DNA of 64,000 nucleotides from AP-15 sp963772295 (GCA_963772295.1 CAVYWO010000020.1:372001-436000); one strand, 5' to 3'; positions 17,702 to 26,968 are shown, numbered from the stretch's first letter. The notes: a model not told the origin generated them from the letters alone. A program made the numbers and translations.

Positions 17702-17778
17702 TGCGCGCCTCCGCTGGCGCTCCGCAGGGTGAGCAGCGGAAGCCCGGTGCGGAGCCGGGCTTGTCGGGTCGCGATCCC

Positions 17779-19071
17779 CTATCCGCCGCCGGCTGAGATC
17801 CTACCGCGCAGCGGGATGACGTTCTCGGCCTCGGTCCCGGTGACGTGCGCCGCCCAGGCGTCGAGCGCCCCGGCGCGTTCCCTGGCGAAATCGTGCCGCT
17901 GGTAGACGCCGGCGACGCCGCGGAGCTTTGCCGGTTGATGCGCAAGCAGCTTGTCGACAACGATGCTGTCGAACCCGAGCGACGCCAGGATCGTTACGCC
18001 GGTGCGCCGCAGATCGTGCACATGCCATTCCGGCATCGCCTCGGCGATTCCGGCCTTCGCGCGCGCCTTGCGGATGGCGGCATCGAGGTAGCGCTTGCCT
18101 TGCGAGAAACCCGAGATCGGCGCCGGGCCGGTGGCACCCGCTTTTCTGCGGCGTCCGGTGCTGAATATGAAGTCGCACCCTCCGATGCGCGGGATTTCCC
18201 TGAGCACGCATTGCGCCGCCTCCGAGAGGTGGACGACATGCGGCTTGCCGTTCTTCATGCGCCCGCCCGGCAAGCTCCACCGCGTCATGTCGGCGGAAAT
18301 CTCGCTCCACCGCATGCCAGCGACTTCCTCGCGCCGCTGCAAGGTCAAGATTGCGGCCCGGTAGAACGGCCCGAACGGATAGCCGAGGCGGCCCGCCGCC
18401 GCCCAGACTTCGCGGATTTCCGTGTCGCTCAGCACCCGCTCGCGCTCGCCGGTGCCGGTTGCGATCGGCAGCTCGGCAAACGGGTTTTCCGAAACCTTGC
18501 CGCGCTTTTTCGCCCAGGCGAAACAGGCTCGCGCATAAGCCATCGTGCGGCCGGCCGTGACTGTCTTGCCGGCTTTGACAATCCGATCGAGTGCATTGAC
18601 GACAGCGGCTCGCGAGATTCGCGCCGCCGGTTGCCGCAACAGGTCGGCGAGCCCGAGGCGGATGGCCCGCTCGGCCTCGGCTGCGTAGCGTGGCCGGCGC
18701 CGCGCCAAATGCAGCGCCTTCCATTCCTCGATGAGCGCTTCGAAGGTCAGCGCCAGCTCGGCGCGTTCGCGCTCGGCCGCCTCGCGCCGGCGCTCGCGCT
18801 CGGCCCGCGGGTCGATGCCTTTCGCCACGTCGCCGAGCTTCGCCCTCGCCGCCGTGCGCGCTTGATCGATCGTCAAGTTGCCCCAAACCCCGAGCGGCTC
18901 GCGCACCTTGCGGCGCGTCACCGGATCAGTCCACTGCAAGATGAAGCTGCGCGTTCCCGCCGCGGTCACGCGGACGCCGAGCCCACGACATTCGTCGTCG
19001 AAGACGAGGCGATCTTTGCGGCCGTCTTCGACTTTGAGCGCCGCCAGAAAGCGATCGGTGAACCTCGGCAT
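17779..19071 (-). CDS. int: P4-type tyrosine integrase
   Basis: A 430-residue integrase with the N-terminal DUF4102 arm-binding domain (residues 1-90), a SAM-like core-binding domain (about 107-195) and the catalytic domain (about 210-400). Active-site residues are visible: Arg246 in LTLQRREEV, Lys273 or Lys276, His352 and Arg355 in HDLRR, His378 in LLAHQ and Tyr390 in GVYQRHDF. It lies 171 bp inside attR and is transcribed inward. Arm-type repeats sit immediately upstream of its start, so binding could also repress its own promoter. It should catalyse integration at tRNA-Arg. Confidence 0.93.
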   Translation of the reverse strand: MPRFTDRFLAALKVEDGRKDRLVFDDECRGLGVRVTAAGTRSFILQWTDPVTRRKVREPLGVWGNLTIDQARTAARAKLGDVAKGIDPRAERERRREAAERERAELALTFEALIEEWKALHLARRRPRYAAEAERAIRLGLADLLRQPAARISRAAVVNALDRIVKAGKTVTAGRTMAYARACFAWAKKRGKVSENPFAELPIATGTGERERVLSDTEIREVWAAAGRLGYPFGPFYRAAILTLQRREEVAGMRWSEISADMTRWSLPGGRMKNGKPHVVHLSEAAQCVLREIPRIGGCDFIFSTGRRRKAGATGPAPISGFSQGKRYLDAAIRKARAKAGIAEAMPEWHVHDLRRTGVTILASLGFDSIVVDKLLAHQPAKLRGVAGVYQRHDFARERAGALDAWAAHVTGTEAENVIPLRGRISAGGG

Positions 19072-19092
19072 GACGCAACCCTTTTGCTTTGG

Positions 19093-19140
19093 CTTGCGGA
19101 CCCCACGCGGACCCCGCGGTTAGGTCCGCACCGGGTCCGC
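19093..19140 (+). repeat. Putative integrase arm-type sites, right cluster
   Basis: 19093-19119 matches the left cluster at 26 of 27 positions, with GCGGACCC at 19096 and 19107. Two inverted copies (GGTCCGC at 19123, GGGTCCGC at 19133) follow, and another GCGGACCC is at 19216. The cluster overlaps the expected integrase promoter. Confidence 0.6.
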
Positions 19141-19241
19141 ATGGCGTCTCGTGGCGATATCAAATCAGAAGGTTAAGCGAAAAGCAAGGAAAAACGAGCC
19201 TTATGGCGCGATTTGGCGGACCCCGGCGCGCTTCATACGCT

Positions 19242-19294
19242 GACTACGGATCTGGGGGTTGGGGGTTCGACTCCTCTCGGGCGCGCCATTTTTT
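19242..19294 (+). repeat. attR core (tRNA-Arg 3' end duplicate)
   Basis: A 53-nt copy of the tRNA 3' half including CCA and T-run, 16,521 bp from attL. It lacks the 5' half, so it is not a tRNA gene. It preserves the presumed original chromosomal 3' end with a TTCGACT T-loop. Confidence 0.88.
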
Positions 19295-19497
19295 TCAAGG
19301 GCTTAGACGATGGGTCTCAAATAAGCGGCCCGACAAGTAAGCGATAAGTAAGCGGCGGTTATTTCCGCTGGCCGGCGCCCGCCTGCGGCAGGGTGCCGCA
19401 CTCTAGGGGTGCGAAGAATGCGGCGGACGGAACTTCATCCCTCGGGGGGGACGAAGTTAGACGGTCCTGGCGAAGACCGGGCTAAAGGAAGGTCGCA
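19295..19497. other. Gap after attR
   Basis: About 200 bp with no gene, leading to a strong AAAGGAAGG ribosome site at 19484-19492 before ATG 19498. Confidence 0.4.
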
Positions 19498-19764
19498 ATG
19501 TGGTGGTTCTGGCTCGTCGCGGCGATCGTCGTCGGCCGCTCGATCAGCCTGCGGCCGGTGCTCGTGGCGCTGGGCTGGGTGGTGATCGGCCTGGTGCTGC
19601 TAGCGCCAGCCTTTGGAAGTCCGCAAGTGTGGGGAAAAGGATGGCGATCCGGTTCGAGATCACCAAGCAGATTGCCTACATCGGCGCGGCCAGCTATCCG
19701 ATCGCCGCAATATCCTCATTGCGCGTCGCGACTAAATGGCGACCTATTCTCGGCCTTCCCCTAG
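19498..19764 (+). CDS. Short membrane-helix frame, possibly the 5' part of the next gene
   Basis: ATG 19498 has a very good ribosome site (AAAGGAAGG). About 40 residues read as two membrane helices (WWFWLVAAIVVG, then LVALGWVVIGLVLLAPAFG), after which the sequence loses protein character. It may be a small membrane protein or the N-terminus of the DUF6232-like protein moved out of frame by an indel near 19620. Confidence 0.35.
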   Translation: MWWFWLVAAIVVGRSISLRPVLVALGWVVIGLVLLAPAFGSPQVWGKGWRSGSRSPSRLPTSARPAIRSPQYPHCASRLNGDLFSAFP

Positions 19765-20027
19765 TAGTTCTTGCCGGCATCCTACTCAGCAATGCCTTCG
19801 ATTCGCAGCCTTTCGGTACGGTCGCCGGCCTCGTGGTCGGGCTGATCGCGATTGTTTGTCTAGTGCCCAAATATATCTTGGTCATTGGCAGCGCTGGCGG
19901 TGAGAAAGAAGTCTTGAGCAGCTACAACCGTAGGGCAATCGAAGCGATGCGACGCGAGATTGAAGCGGCAATAACAGCCCGCTCGCGCGCTGTCCTAACA
20001 CCGTCGGCGGGTGGGTCTGCAACATAA
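19641..20027 (+). CDS. DUF6232-like small membrane protein
   Basis: 128 residues from ATG 19641. A beta-rich N-terminus (IRFEITKQIAYIGAASYPIAAISSLRV) precedes two membrane helices (ILGLPLVVLAGILLSNAF and VAGLVVGLIAIVCLVPKYILV) and a cytosolic tail ending REIEAAITARS. This resembles DUF6232 proteins, whose role is unknown. The true start may lie upstream in another frame at 19498. Confidence 0.5.
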   Translation: MAIRFEITKQIAYIGAASYPIAAISSLRVATKWRPILGLPLVVLAGILLSNAFDSQPFGTVAGLVVGLIAIVCLVPKYILVIGSAGGEKEVLSSYNRRAIEAMRREIEAAITARSRAVLTPSAGGSAT

Positions 20028-20227
20028 TTCGGCAAAATCCGGAAGGCTCGTTGAGGAGTTGCGCGTCAACCTACGCAAGAGATATCCCCGCTACGCAGCG
20101 CCAGCACCGACGCGCTCTTGGGACGGCGATCATGGACCAATAAGCCCGGCGGCTCTCGGCCGTAACATCTCCTTTCTGAGGAGGTAGAACGCCTGCGGGA
20201 GTTCATCCGATTACGTCGGAGGTCATC

Positions 20228-22225
20228 GTGACAAAGTATCTTCTCCCGACTGTCCTCGTTGGGCTCACCCTCGCCATGGTCGCCGCCCCCACGCCCGCCG
20301 CCGCGGACTGGACCGCGAGCGCATGGCGGGGAAGGCGGCGGACATGTTGCACCGGATCATCCCGGCCGCCCACCAACCACGAAAATTCGTGCGACGGCTC
20401 GCACCGGCGGCTCTTTGATTTAGGTTGGAGGCTCGGGTCATCCGGAAAAGGCAGCACATTGCGAATTGCGATCGGAGCGGCGCTCGCCCTGGCGCTTGGC
20501 GTTTTTCTCGCGAGCCCAGCCGAAGCCGCCGCGGCCGATGAAGCGGGCGGCGCGGTCGGTGCGCTGGCGAGCAAGCTGGCGCAGGGCGCACAACCCGCGC
20601 ATGGCCTGAGGGCCGACATCGACGCGCTCTTGCAAAAGCTCGAAACGGCGACGGGCGGCGTCGTAACCTGGGATGGCGCCGGGCAATTCGATGTCCGGCG
20701 GGACGGCAACGCCGAAGTCGCCGACATCGCCGACGCCCGGGTCACCGTCCACCTGACGCATGTGATGCGGGCGGAGCTCGCCTTGGACCGCATCGAGGTT
20801 CGCCGCGCGCCGGGCCCGGACAATTTGACGGCCCTCGATATCAAGCTGCCAGGGAAGTGGATGCTGCGGGCAGAAACCGGAGACGAAACCAAGCTCGCGC
20901 TCCAGGACGGGACGGCCCGCGTCGTGCTCGACATGGCGACCGGCCGTGCCCGCGAGACGAGCGTGGCAGTCGCCGGGATGCGGGTTGACGACAAGAAGAC
21001 CGGCGACTGGATCAGCTTCGGGCCGCTGTCCTTTTCGTCGAAGCTGGCCGCCGCCGGCGCGGGCTGGTCGCAGCCGATCGATTTTACGGTGCAACACGTC
21101 GGGTTCATGTTCAACGGCGGGCCTGCCGGCGGGACGATCGACCGCATCGCTTACGGCGGGAAGGCCGATGGCCCCGATCTTGCGGCGCTGAACCGGCTGC
21201 GCGACGAGATCGATGCGGTGAACCGGAAGACCGTCTTGACGCCGGACCAGCAAGGACAGGCGTTTGCCGCCCTGTTGCCGCAACTCCTCAGCGCGTTCAG
21301 CGAGGCGAAGGGCGAACTGACGATCGAAGGGGTGGCCGTGCGCGGCGTGGACGATCAGTCCTTGGTTTCGTTCACCGAGGCCAGCCTCGGCGGGTCCCTG
21401 ACGAGGATGCCCGGCGATGCCGAAGCCGTTCGCGTCACGCTAAAGGAGAACGGGCTCAGCTTGGCGCCGAAGCTGGCCGACCCCAGCACTGTGCCGCGCC
21501 GCGCTGAGCTCGACATCGGACTGGAGGACATCGCTATCGCCCCGCTCCGCGCCCTAGTGGAAGCCAGCGGCAAGCTGCGAGCCGACAGCGGCGGCCCCGC
21601 CGACCGGCAGCGCGCCATGCAGACGCTCATCGGTGCGGTGTCAAAGCTAAATCCGCGTTGGCGCGTGTACGAACTGACGGTCGACACAGCGGATGTCGGC
21701 ATCGAGGCCAAAGCCGAGGCGCAAGGGTCGCCCCTGAACCTGGCGCAGGCGAAGGCCGAGGCCGATGTCGCGGTGCGCGGCTTCGCTGCATTGCCGGAGT
21801 TCGTCGGCCATGCCCCGGCGGCACAGTTCCTGCCGCTGCTGGCGGAAATCGGCACCCCCAGCCATGCTCCTGACGGAAGCCCGCGGCTCGACTTTCACCT
21901 GGTCTCGACGCTGACGAAGTGGCTGACCATCAACGGCAACGACGTGAGCGCCTGGTTTGCGCCGACGCATGCCGCACCGGGTGAGCCGCGCAGCCTGCGC
22001 CCCGCCGTGCCGCCGATGGCGGGAAAGGATGTCAGCGCAGTGCAGCGCGCCCTCGCTGCCGCTCATTTCGACGTCCCGCAAACCGGCCTTTATGACGGCG
22101 CGACCGCCCTTGCAATCGCCCGCTTTCAGAAGCGGAAGGGGCTCAACCTCGACGGCGTCGCTGACAGCGCGACGCTGCGCAAGCTGGGCGTCGCGCCGCA
22201 GCCCCCGGAGCCGAACCAACCATAG
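20228..22225 (+). CDS. Exported peptidoglycan-binding domain protein
   Basis: 665 residues if started at 20228. A likelier start is TTG 20459 after GGAAAAGGC, giving 588 residues with its own signal peptide (IAIGAALALALGVFLASPAEA). The upstream 77 codons contain a separate signal-like sequence (YLLPTVLVGLTLAMVAAP) and then Arg/Cys/Ser-rich junk, so they look like a captured gene start. The mature protein is a 450-residue beta-rich region of unknown family. It ends in a PG_binding_1 repeat (DVSAVQRALAAAHFDVPQTG, then YDGATALAIARFQKRKGL) that should bind cell-wall peptidoglycan in the periplasm. No catalytic domain is seen. Confidence 0.65.
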   Translation: MTKYLLPTVLVGLTLAMVAAPTPAAADWTASAWRGRRRTCCTGSSRPPTNHENSCDGSHRRLFDLGWRLGSSGKGSTLRIAIGAALALALGVFLASPAEAAAADEAGGAVGALASKLAQGAQPAHGLRADIDALLQKLETATGGVVTWDGAGQFDVRRDGNAEVADIADARVTVHLTHVMRAELALDRIEVRRAPGPDNLTALDIKLPGKWMLRAETGDETKLALQDGTARVVLDMATGRARETSVAVAGMRVDDKKTGDWISFGPLSFSSKLAAAGAGWSQPIDFTVQHVGFMFNGGPAGGTIDRIAYGGKADGPDLAALNRLRDEIDAVNRKTVLTPDQQGQAFAALLPQLLSAFSEAKGELTIEGVAVRGVDDQSLVSFTEASLGGSLTRMPGDAEAVRVTLKENGLSLAPKLADPSTVPRRAELDIGLEDIAIAPLRALVEASGKLRADSGGPADRQRAMQTLIGAVSKLNPRWRVYELTVDTADVGIEAKAEAQGSPLNLAQAKAEADVAVRGFAALPEFVGHAPAAQFLPLLAEIGTPSHAPDGSPRLDFHLVSTLTKWLTINGNDVSAWFAPTHAAPGEPRSLRPAVPPMAGKDVSAVQRALAAAHFDVPQTGLYDGATALAIARFQKRKGLNLDGVADSATLRKLGVAPQPPEPNQP

Positions 22226-22460
22226 GCACCGGCAGCCCCGCCGGTCGCATTCGCGGCCCGCCGCGAACGGATCACCGCAGTCGTCAGCGAACTCAGAGGT
22301 TGCTTGAGCGCCGTGCGACGCAACCCAGCCTACACGCTTCCCGGCAGAGCTTTTTGCATTCCTGATATCGGCCACCTTTGCCGAGCGGGTTTTTGACGTC
22401 GCCCTTCCTGAACATATGCGCGCGCAACGCCAGCGGCAGCACGGAGAGCGCAAATCCCGT

Positions 22461-23207
22461 TCAGCTAACTTCGGCGGACCTCCCACTGGTCAACACTACT
22501 GCTGCCGCCGACGGTAGCGTGCCCGAACCAGGCAGTGATACCGGTTCTCGCTCCTCGAAATCGGCGATCTGCGCGGCGAGCGCCGCCTGGAATGCGGGAC
22601 GCGCCTGGCACCGCGCCTTGTAGGCGACGAGGTTCGAATACCGGTCGAGCAGCCCCTTGCCGTCGGTGATCCGCAGCACCGTGGTCATCATGAGATCGCC
22701 AGCGGTGAAGCAGTCGCCGTCGAGATAGGCCTTGTCGCCCAAGGCGCCGGACAGGCGCGACAGCCGCTTGTCGATCATCTCGATCACGCCGGGGCGGCGC
22801 AACTTGGCCCATTCCTCGCCAGCGGCAAAGATGTCGATCGTGGCTAGCTGCATCAGATAGGGTTCGACACTATTGAGCGCGGCGATCAGCCACGCCGTAG
22901 CGCGCGCCCGAGCGGCTGGATCGGTAGGCAGCAGCGTCTCGCAGTCGCGGCCGATATGGAGCACGATCGCGCCACTCTCGAACAGCGAGACGGTGTCGTC
23001 ATGGTAGCTCGGCACCTGACCGAAGGGCTGTTCCTCATAATAGTCGGCGGGACGTTCCGCCATCGCGTCGAGCTTGCGCACGGCATAGGCGATTCCGGCT
23101 TCTTCGAGCGCCCAGCGCGGGCGGAGGTCGCGGACCTGGCCCTGGGCAAAGGGCGGCACCCAGTTGAATGCGCTGATGCGGACCGGGGCGTTGGAATCAA
23201 CAGGCAT
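22461..23207 (-). CDS. Glutathione S-transferase family protein
   Basis: 248 residues starting at ATG 23207 behind AAGGAGATACCT, a strong ribosome site. The N-terminal thioredoxin-like domain includes FGQVPSYHDD with the cis-Pro and LFESGAIVLHIG, the glutathione gamma-glutamyl binding turn. The C-terminal helical domain has GDCFTAGDLMMTTVL, the N-capping box of GSTs. The substrate is unknown. It follows the VOC gene by 22 bp and belongs to a small detoxification-like operon with the VOC and DoxX genes. Confidence 0.8.
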   Translation of the reverse strand: MPVDSNAPVRISAFNWVPPFAQGQVRDLRPRWALEEAGIAYAVRKLDAMAERPADYYEEQPFGQVPSYHDDTVSLFESGAIVLHIGRDCETLLPTDPAARARATAWLIAALNSVEPYLMQLATIDIFAAGEEWAKLRRPGVIEMIDKRLSRLSGALGDKAYLDGDCFTAGDLMMTTVLRITDGKGLLDRYSNLVAYKARCQARPAFQAALAAQIADFEEREPVSLPGSGTLPSAAAVVLTSGRSAEVS

Positions 23208-23229
23208 AGGTATCTCCTTTGCTGACGGT

Positions 23230-23718
23230 TTAGGCGGATGGGGTGACGCCGTCGGCGGCGCGCTCGAGCACGGCGATGTCGATCCGCTTCATTTGCATCA
23301 TCGCGTCAAAGACGCGCTTGGCGCGGGCGGGATCGGCATCGCCGAGCAGTCTCGTGAGCCGGCGCGGAACGATCTGCCATGAGACCCCGAAGCGGTCCTT
23401 TACCCAGCCGCATTGTTCGGCCTCGGCCACGGCCGAAAGCGCGTCAGTGAGGCGGTCAACCTCGGCCTGGGTCTCGACCGGGATCTGAAACGAGATCGCC
23501 TCATTGAATTTGAAGAGCGGTCCGCCATTGAGGCCGATGAACGGCCGACCCATCAGCGTGAACTCAACCGTCAGTACGTCGCCTGTCTTTCCCGACGGAA
23601 AGTCACCCGGGGCGCGATGGATGGCATCAACATGACTGTCGGGGAACAGCGAGGCGTAGAAACTGGCGGCCTCTTCGGCTTTACCGTCGAACCAGAGGCA
23701 GGGGGTAATGTTAGACAT
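23230..23718 (-). CDS. VOC-fold protein, PhnB-like
   Basis: A 162-residue protein starting MSNITPCLWFDGKAEEAASFYASLFP after a GGGAGAAG ribosome site. This is the PhnB/3-demethylubiquinone-methyltransferase-like branch of the glyoxalase (VOC) superfamily. The second half holds KFNEAISFQIPVETQAEVDR and EAEQCGWVKDRFGVSWQIVP, both standard for the family. No enzymatic activity is firmly known for these proteins. It lies between a broken DoxX gene and the GST gene. Confidence 0.82.
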   Translation of the reverse strand: MSNITPCLWFDGKAEEAASFYASLFPDSHVDAIHRAPGDFPSGKTGDVLTVEFTLMGRPFIGLNGGPLFKFNEAISFQIPVETQAEVDRLTDALSAVAEAEQCGWVKDRFGVSWQIVPRRLTRLLGDADPARAKRVFDAMMQMKRIDIAVLERAADGVTPSA

Positions 23719-23767
23719 GTATTCTTCTCCCAAAACGGCCGTGTCAGGCGACCTGATGGGGTCCCTT

Positions 23768-24057
23768 TCAGCCGACCGGCGGCAGCGCGCGGACGCGGCC
23801 GTCACGCAGCCGTAGCCCGCCCCAACGCGCGATGCCCAGATAGGCACCGAACAGGATGTGGCTGAAGAGCGGGGTTGCCAACCCGGACGTGCGTTGCGAC
23901 CGCCCCGCCGAGATAGCCGGGCAACAGGACCGCACCGAGCACGGCTGTTCGTGGCCACGCATCAAGCGCGGTCATCGCGAGCGGTAGCAGGCCGGTCGCC
24001 CGCCAGAAGCCGGGATCAGCGGTCCAGCCGATCGTCGGCGCGGTTTCAGCGACGACT
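23768..24057 (-). pseudogene. DoxX-like membrane protein remnant
   Basis: The minus strand reads TALDAWPRTAVLGAVLLPGY and GGAVATHVRVGNP, then, after a one-frame shift near 23870, LFSHILFGAYLGIARWGGL and LRDGRVRALPPVG. Together these are the C-terminal two thirds of a DoxX family membrane protein. The N-terminus is lost at the boundary with the low-GC SIR2 scar. It would have been the first gene of the GST/VOC operon. Confidence 0.65.
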
Positions 24058-24082
24058 TAACACTTAACAAGGAGACGGATCC

Positions 24083-24423
24083 CATTGGATTTTACAAATT
24101 GCACGGGTGTATCGATTTCCATACAAACTCCGAGATTCCGCTAATCCTCGGTAATGCGGTAATGAGCAATACGCAAGCTACGAGCTACGAGTTCGAACAG
24201 ATCGCGATTTTACGGGCGGTTTCGTGATTTGGGTTTCGAGTATCCTATCGTCTTCGCAGGATATTCAATTTCTGACCCCCTATTACAACGCATGTTGTTT
24301 GATCTAACGGACCAAACTGTAGAGCGGCCATCCTATTATCTTGTTTCTCCAGGGATTTCTGATGTCGAGACAAGATACTGGGCGGTACACAGAGTATTTG
24401 CAATAGATATCACGTTCGCCTGA
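24083..24423 (+). pseudogene. SIR2-like domain remnant (frameshifted)
   Basis: A low-GC patch reads GFYKLHGCIDFHTNSEIPLI in one frame and stops at 24225. From about 24213 the next frame gives RFRDLGFEYPIVFAGYSISD, then RPSYYLVSPG. The KLHG..D box and the GYS.SD box with a following P-Y-L-x-x-P are the SIR2/SIR2-like core typical of anti-phage effectors. Both ends and the frame are broken, so it is inactive. It marks a lost defence gene. Confidence 0.65.
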
Positions 24424-24828
24424 CCCTACGCTCAAGGAGTTCTGATCATGTCCCAGCTTGCTGCATCCACGACGCCCAAACGTTCCGTTGCATCCCGGTC
24501 AGTCTGAGGCGGTCGCGCCCTGTCGAGCCTCGTCATCCTATTGTGGCGATGGACGCCGAAATGAAGATCGCGGCGCTGCGGCGAATCGCCCCGCCCGGTC
24601 ACCGGGGCCGGGGAAACCGGTTTCGCGCGTCCGCGCCGCCCTGGCGCGGCCGCTGCCGGTCATCGCGCCCGATATCGCCGGCCGGCTTGGCGGCCTCGGG
24701 TCCGCCCGCAAGCGGCGGCAAGAGGCGCGCCCGCCGCCGCCTGAGGGGGCCGGCCCTGCTCTCGACCCATCCTCGCGCGTCTTCTATCTGAAGCGGATCG
24801 CTGACGTGGGGGGGCCGGCGACGGCGCC
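24424..24828. other. Gap without a supported gene
   Basis: About 400 bp with frames of Arg/Pro-rich composition typical of shadow reading in GC-rich DNA. I see no gene or clear signal here. Confidence 0.45.
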
Positions 24829-25265
24829 TCATTCGCCGCCAGCGCCGCGCCCGGCGACCTGGTCCGAGCCGATCGCTGCTTCTGGCTCAGCCAAACCGCG
24901 GGCATCGCCGTTCGCCCGGCTGGGCTTACCGATCGCGATCTCGTCTAGCTCGTCGGCGAGGTCGATCGGCGTTGTGCCGTCCACGATCTCGACCCGGTGC
25001 GCCGGGTTGCCGTTGACTCGGCCGTAGTAGTAGGCCTGCGACAGCGTCCAGCTCTGCGGTGCCAGCACGCCGCCGAGCAGACCGTGCCACGAGATGGGTG
25101 TGTTCGCCGGGCGAATTTCAGCCAAGGCAGATCGTCCTTGATAGACGCGCTGGCCGCGCGGATCTTCGCCGCCAGCTCTTCGAGCGACAGGAACTCTTCA
25201 GTCTTCGCCGACGCGGCGTAGTCCTCGAAGAAGGTGGTGAAGACGCGGGCGCTCACCGCTCGCAC
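24829..25265 (-). pseudogene. Fragments of an element primase-like gene
   Basis: Two minus-strand pieces in different frames read as protein: ARVFTTFFEDYAASAKTEEF with LSLEELAAKIRAASASIKDD and LPWLKFAR (25265 to about 25110), then SQAYYYGRVNGNPAHRVEIV with DGTTPIDLADELDEIAIGKP (25060-24910). I associate both with N-terminal regions of phage or island primase/replication proteins in alphaproteobacteria, with the intervening part deleted. The attribution is from memory of similar sequences and is tentative. Confidence 0.35.
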
Positions 25266-25511
25266 CGATCCCCACGGCCCCGTCGTCGTGGCGGATCACT
25301 GATTGCCACGCAGGCGTGCCTCCAGCTTCGCGCGCGTGAGCCGGCATGGTAGCGCGTCGGACCGCGGCATTATCGATTATCTACGACCACGCACTGGATT
25401 AAATTCGCGACGGTCCTTCAGATGGGTTGCCCCTGATGGCCGTGCGTCGTCCCCAGCCGTTGCCGCTCCGATGATGCCGGCCCGAGGAGGGGCGCGAGCC
25501 GCCTTTCGAGG

Positions 25512-26905
25512 TCAGGTCAAGAGGCGCACGAGTTCCGAAATCTCGGATAGCCTATCGAGCCGGCCGACCGTGGCGATGAGGCGTTGCGCCGTGTCCGCCG
25601 GCAGCGCCGGCGCGGCGAAGGTCGCGCAATCCGTCGTCTTGGCCGCGAATTCCGCGTCCGTCATCGGGTTTCTCGGATGACCTTTCGGATAATCGACGCG
25701 CGCCTCGACCGTCTCGCCGTCACGGAATTGGACGCTGACCAGCGCCGGCGTAACAACGCGGCTCCAGTCGCGATCGATCTCGGCATCGACGTAGGGCTGC
25801 ACCCGCGCGGCAAGAGCGAGAATGTCGGCACGCCCTCGTCGGAGAAGTGGCCGATGCCCAGGCCGCCATCGATCCAGGAGGCGGCCACCGCATAGGGAAT
25901 GCTGAACTGCGCCTCGACGATCGTGCGCGGCGCCACGCGCACCGGCTCGGGGACGCAAACCATCTGATAGCCGGGTGCGGTGACGCCGACGCGGATCCGT
26001 TCGATGTCGTTAGCGGGACGCCGCACCCTGGCGCGCACCTCCAACATCGCGTCGATCGCGGTGTGCACGTCGCGGCAGCACGGATAGGGCTTGTAGCTCA
26101 GGTTCATCAGTTCGAACCGGCGGCCGAGATCGTTGCGCACCGCGTCGGCATCGACCTGGCCGCGGAGATAGACGCGGAAGAAGCCGTCAGCGCCTTCGAA
26201 GACACCCTGCGCGCCGCGAATCCCGCGCCGGGCGAGCTGCACCGCAACCAGTGCGGCCTGGGCGGCGAGCCCGGGCTGCAGTCGTTTCATCAGAGAAGCG
26301 TCGCGCGTGACCTGGTGGTTGCCCGCGGCCGAACTGTAAACGATGCCGAACGCGTTCAGCATCTCCGCTTCGGTCAGGCCGAAGGCCCGGCCGGCGGCCG
26401 CGGTCGCGCCGAAATAACCGAGCAGCGAGGTATAGATGAAGCCGCTCTCGATCAGGTCGAGCTTGGTGGCGAGGCCGAGGCGGCAGGTCACCTCGAGACC
26501 GACGGCGACGGCGGCGATCAGATCGGGACCCGACAGCGCGCCGCGCAACTGCCCCGCCGCGATCGCGGCGGGTACCGACGACACGCCGGCATGCAGCACG
26601 GCGGCGTCGTGCGTGTCGTCATAGTCGCGCGCATGCGCCATGCCGGCATTGACCCAGGCCGCGTGATGCGCGGGGAATTTGCCGCCGAACACGAACATGT
26701 CGGCCTGGGGCGCACCGCCCCACTCCCTGACCAGGCCTGAAACCTCGGCGATCGCCTTGGCGGACGATCCCGCCAGCGCGCAGGACAGCGTATCGAGGAT
26801 GTTGGTCTTGGCGGCGGTGACGACGGCGGCGTCGAGACGCGCGGTGTCGATCGTCGCCGCGAAACGCGACAGATCGATCGCGAGATCGGGCGATGCGAGC
26901 TTCAC
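25512..26905 (-). pseudogene. MmgE/PrpD family protein with a frameshift
   Basis: The family includes 2-methylcitrate dehydratase, aconitate decarboxylase and many uncharacterised members in CoA-linked catabolism. From 26905 the frame carries the N-terminal all-helical domain, AHARDYDDTHDAAVLHAG (the family's DDTH motif) and YKPYPCCRDVHTAIDA. Near 25835 it changes frame and the homologous C-terminus (ILALAARVQPYVDAEID, then FRDGETVEARVDYPKGHPRN) continues to 25512. Total length across the shift, about 464 residues, matches paralogues in this window. Either a real recent lesion or a sequencing indel is possible. It is divergent from the alcohol dehydrogenase with a shared 147-bp promoter region. 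Confidence 0.82.
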
Positions 26906-26968
26906 AGGTTTGGCATAGGTCTGGCGATGACGGCGGTCGACATCGTGGATTGCCTCTTGTGTTCCGTG

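Noticed and set aside
19242..19294. Second tRNA-Arg gene
   Set aside because: Only the 3' half is present; no acceptor 5' strand or D-arm upstream. It is the attR duplicate.
22229..22247. Hairpin ACCGGC/GCCGGT as terminator after the peptidoglycan-binding gene
   Set aside because: Six-bp stem without a following T-run; expected by chance at this GC content.
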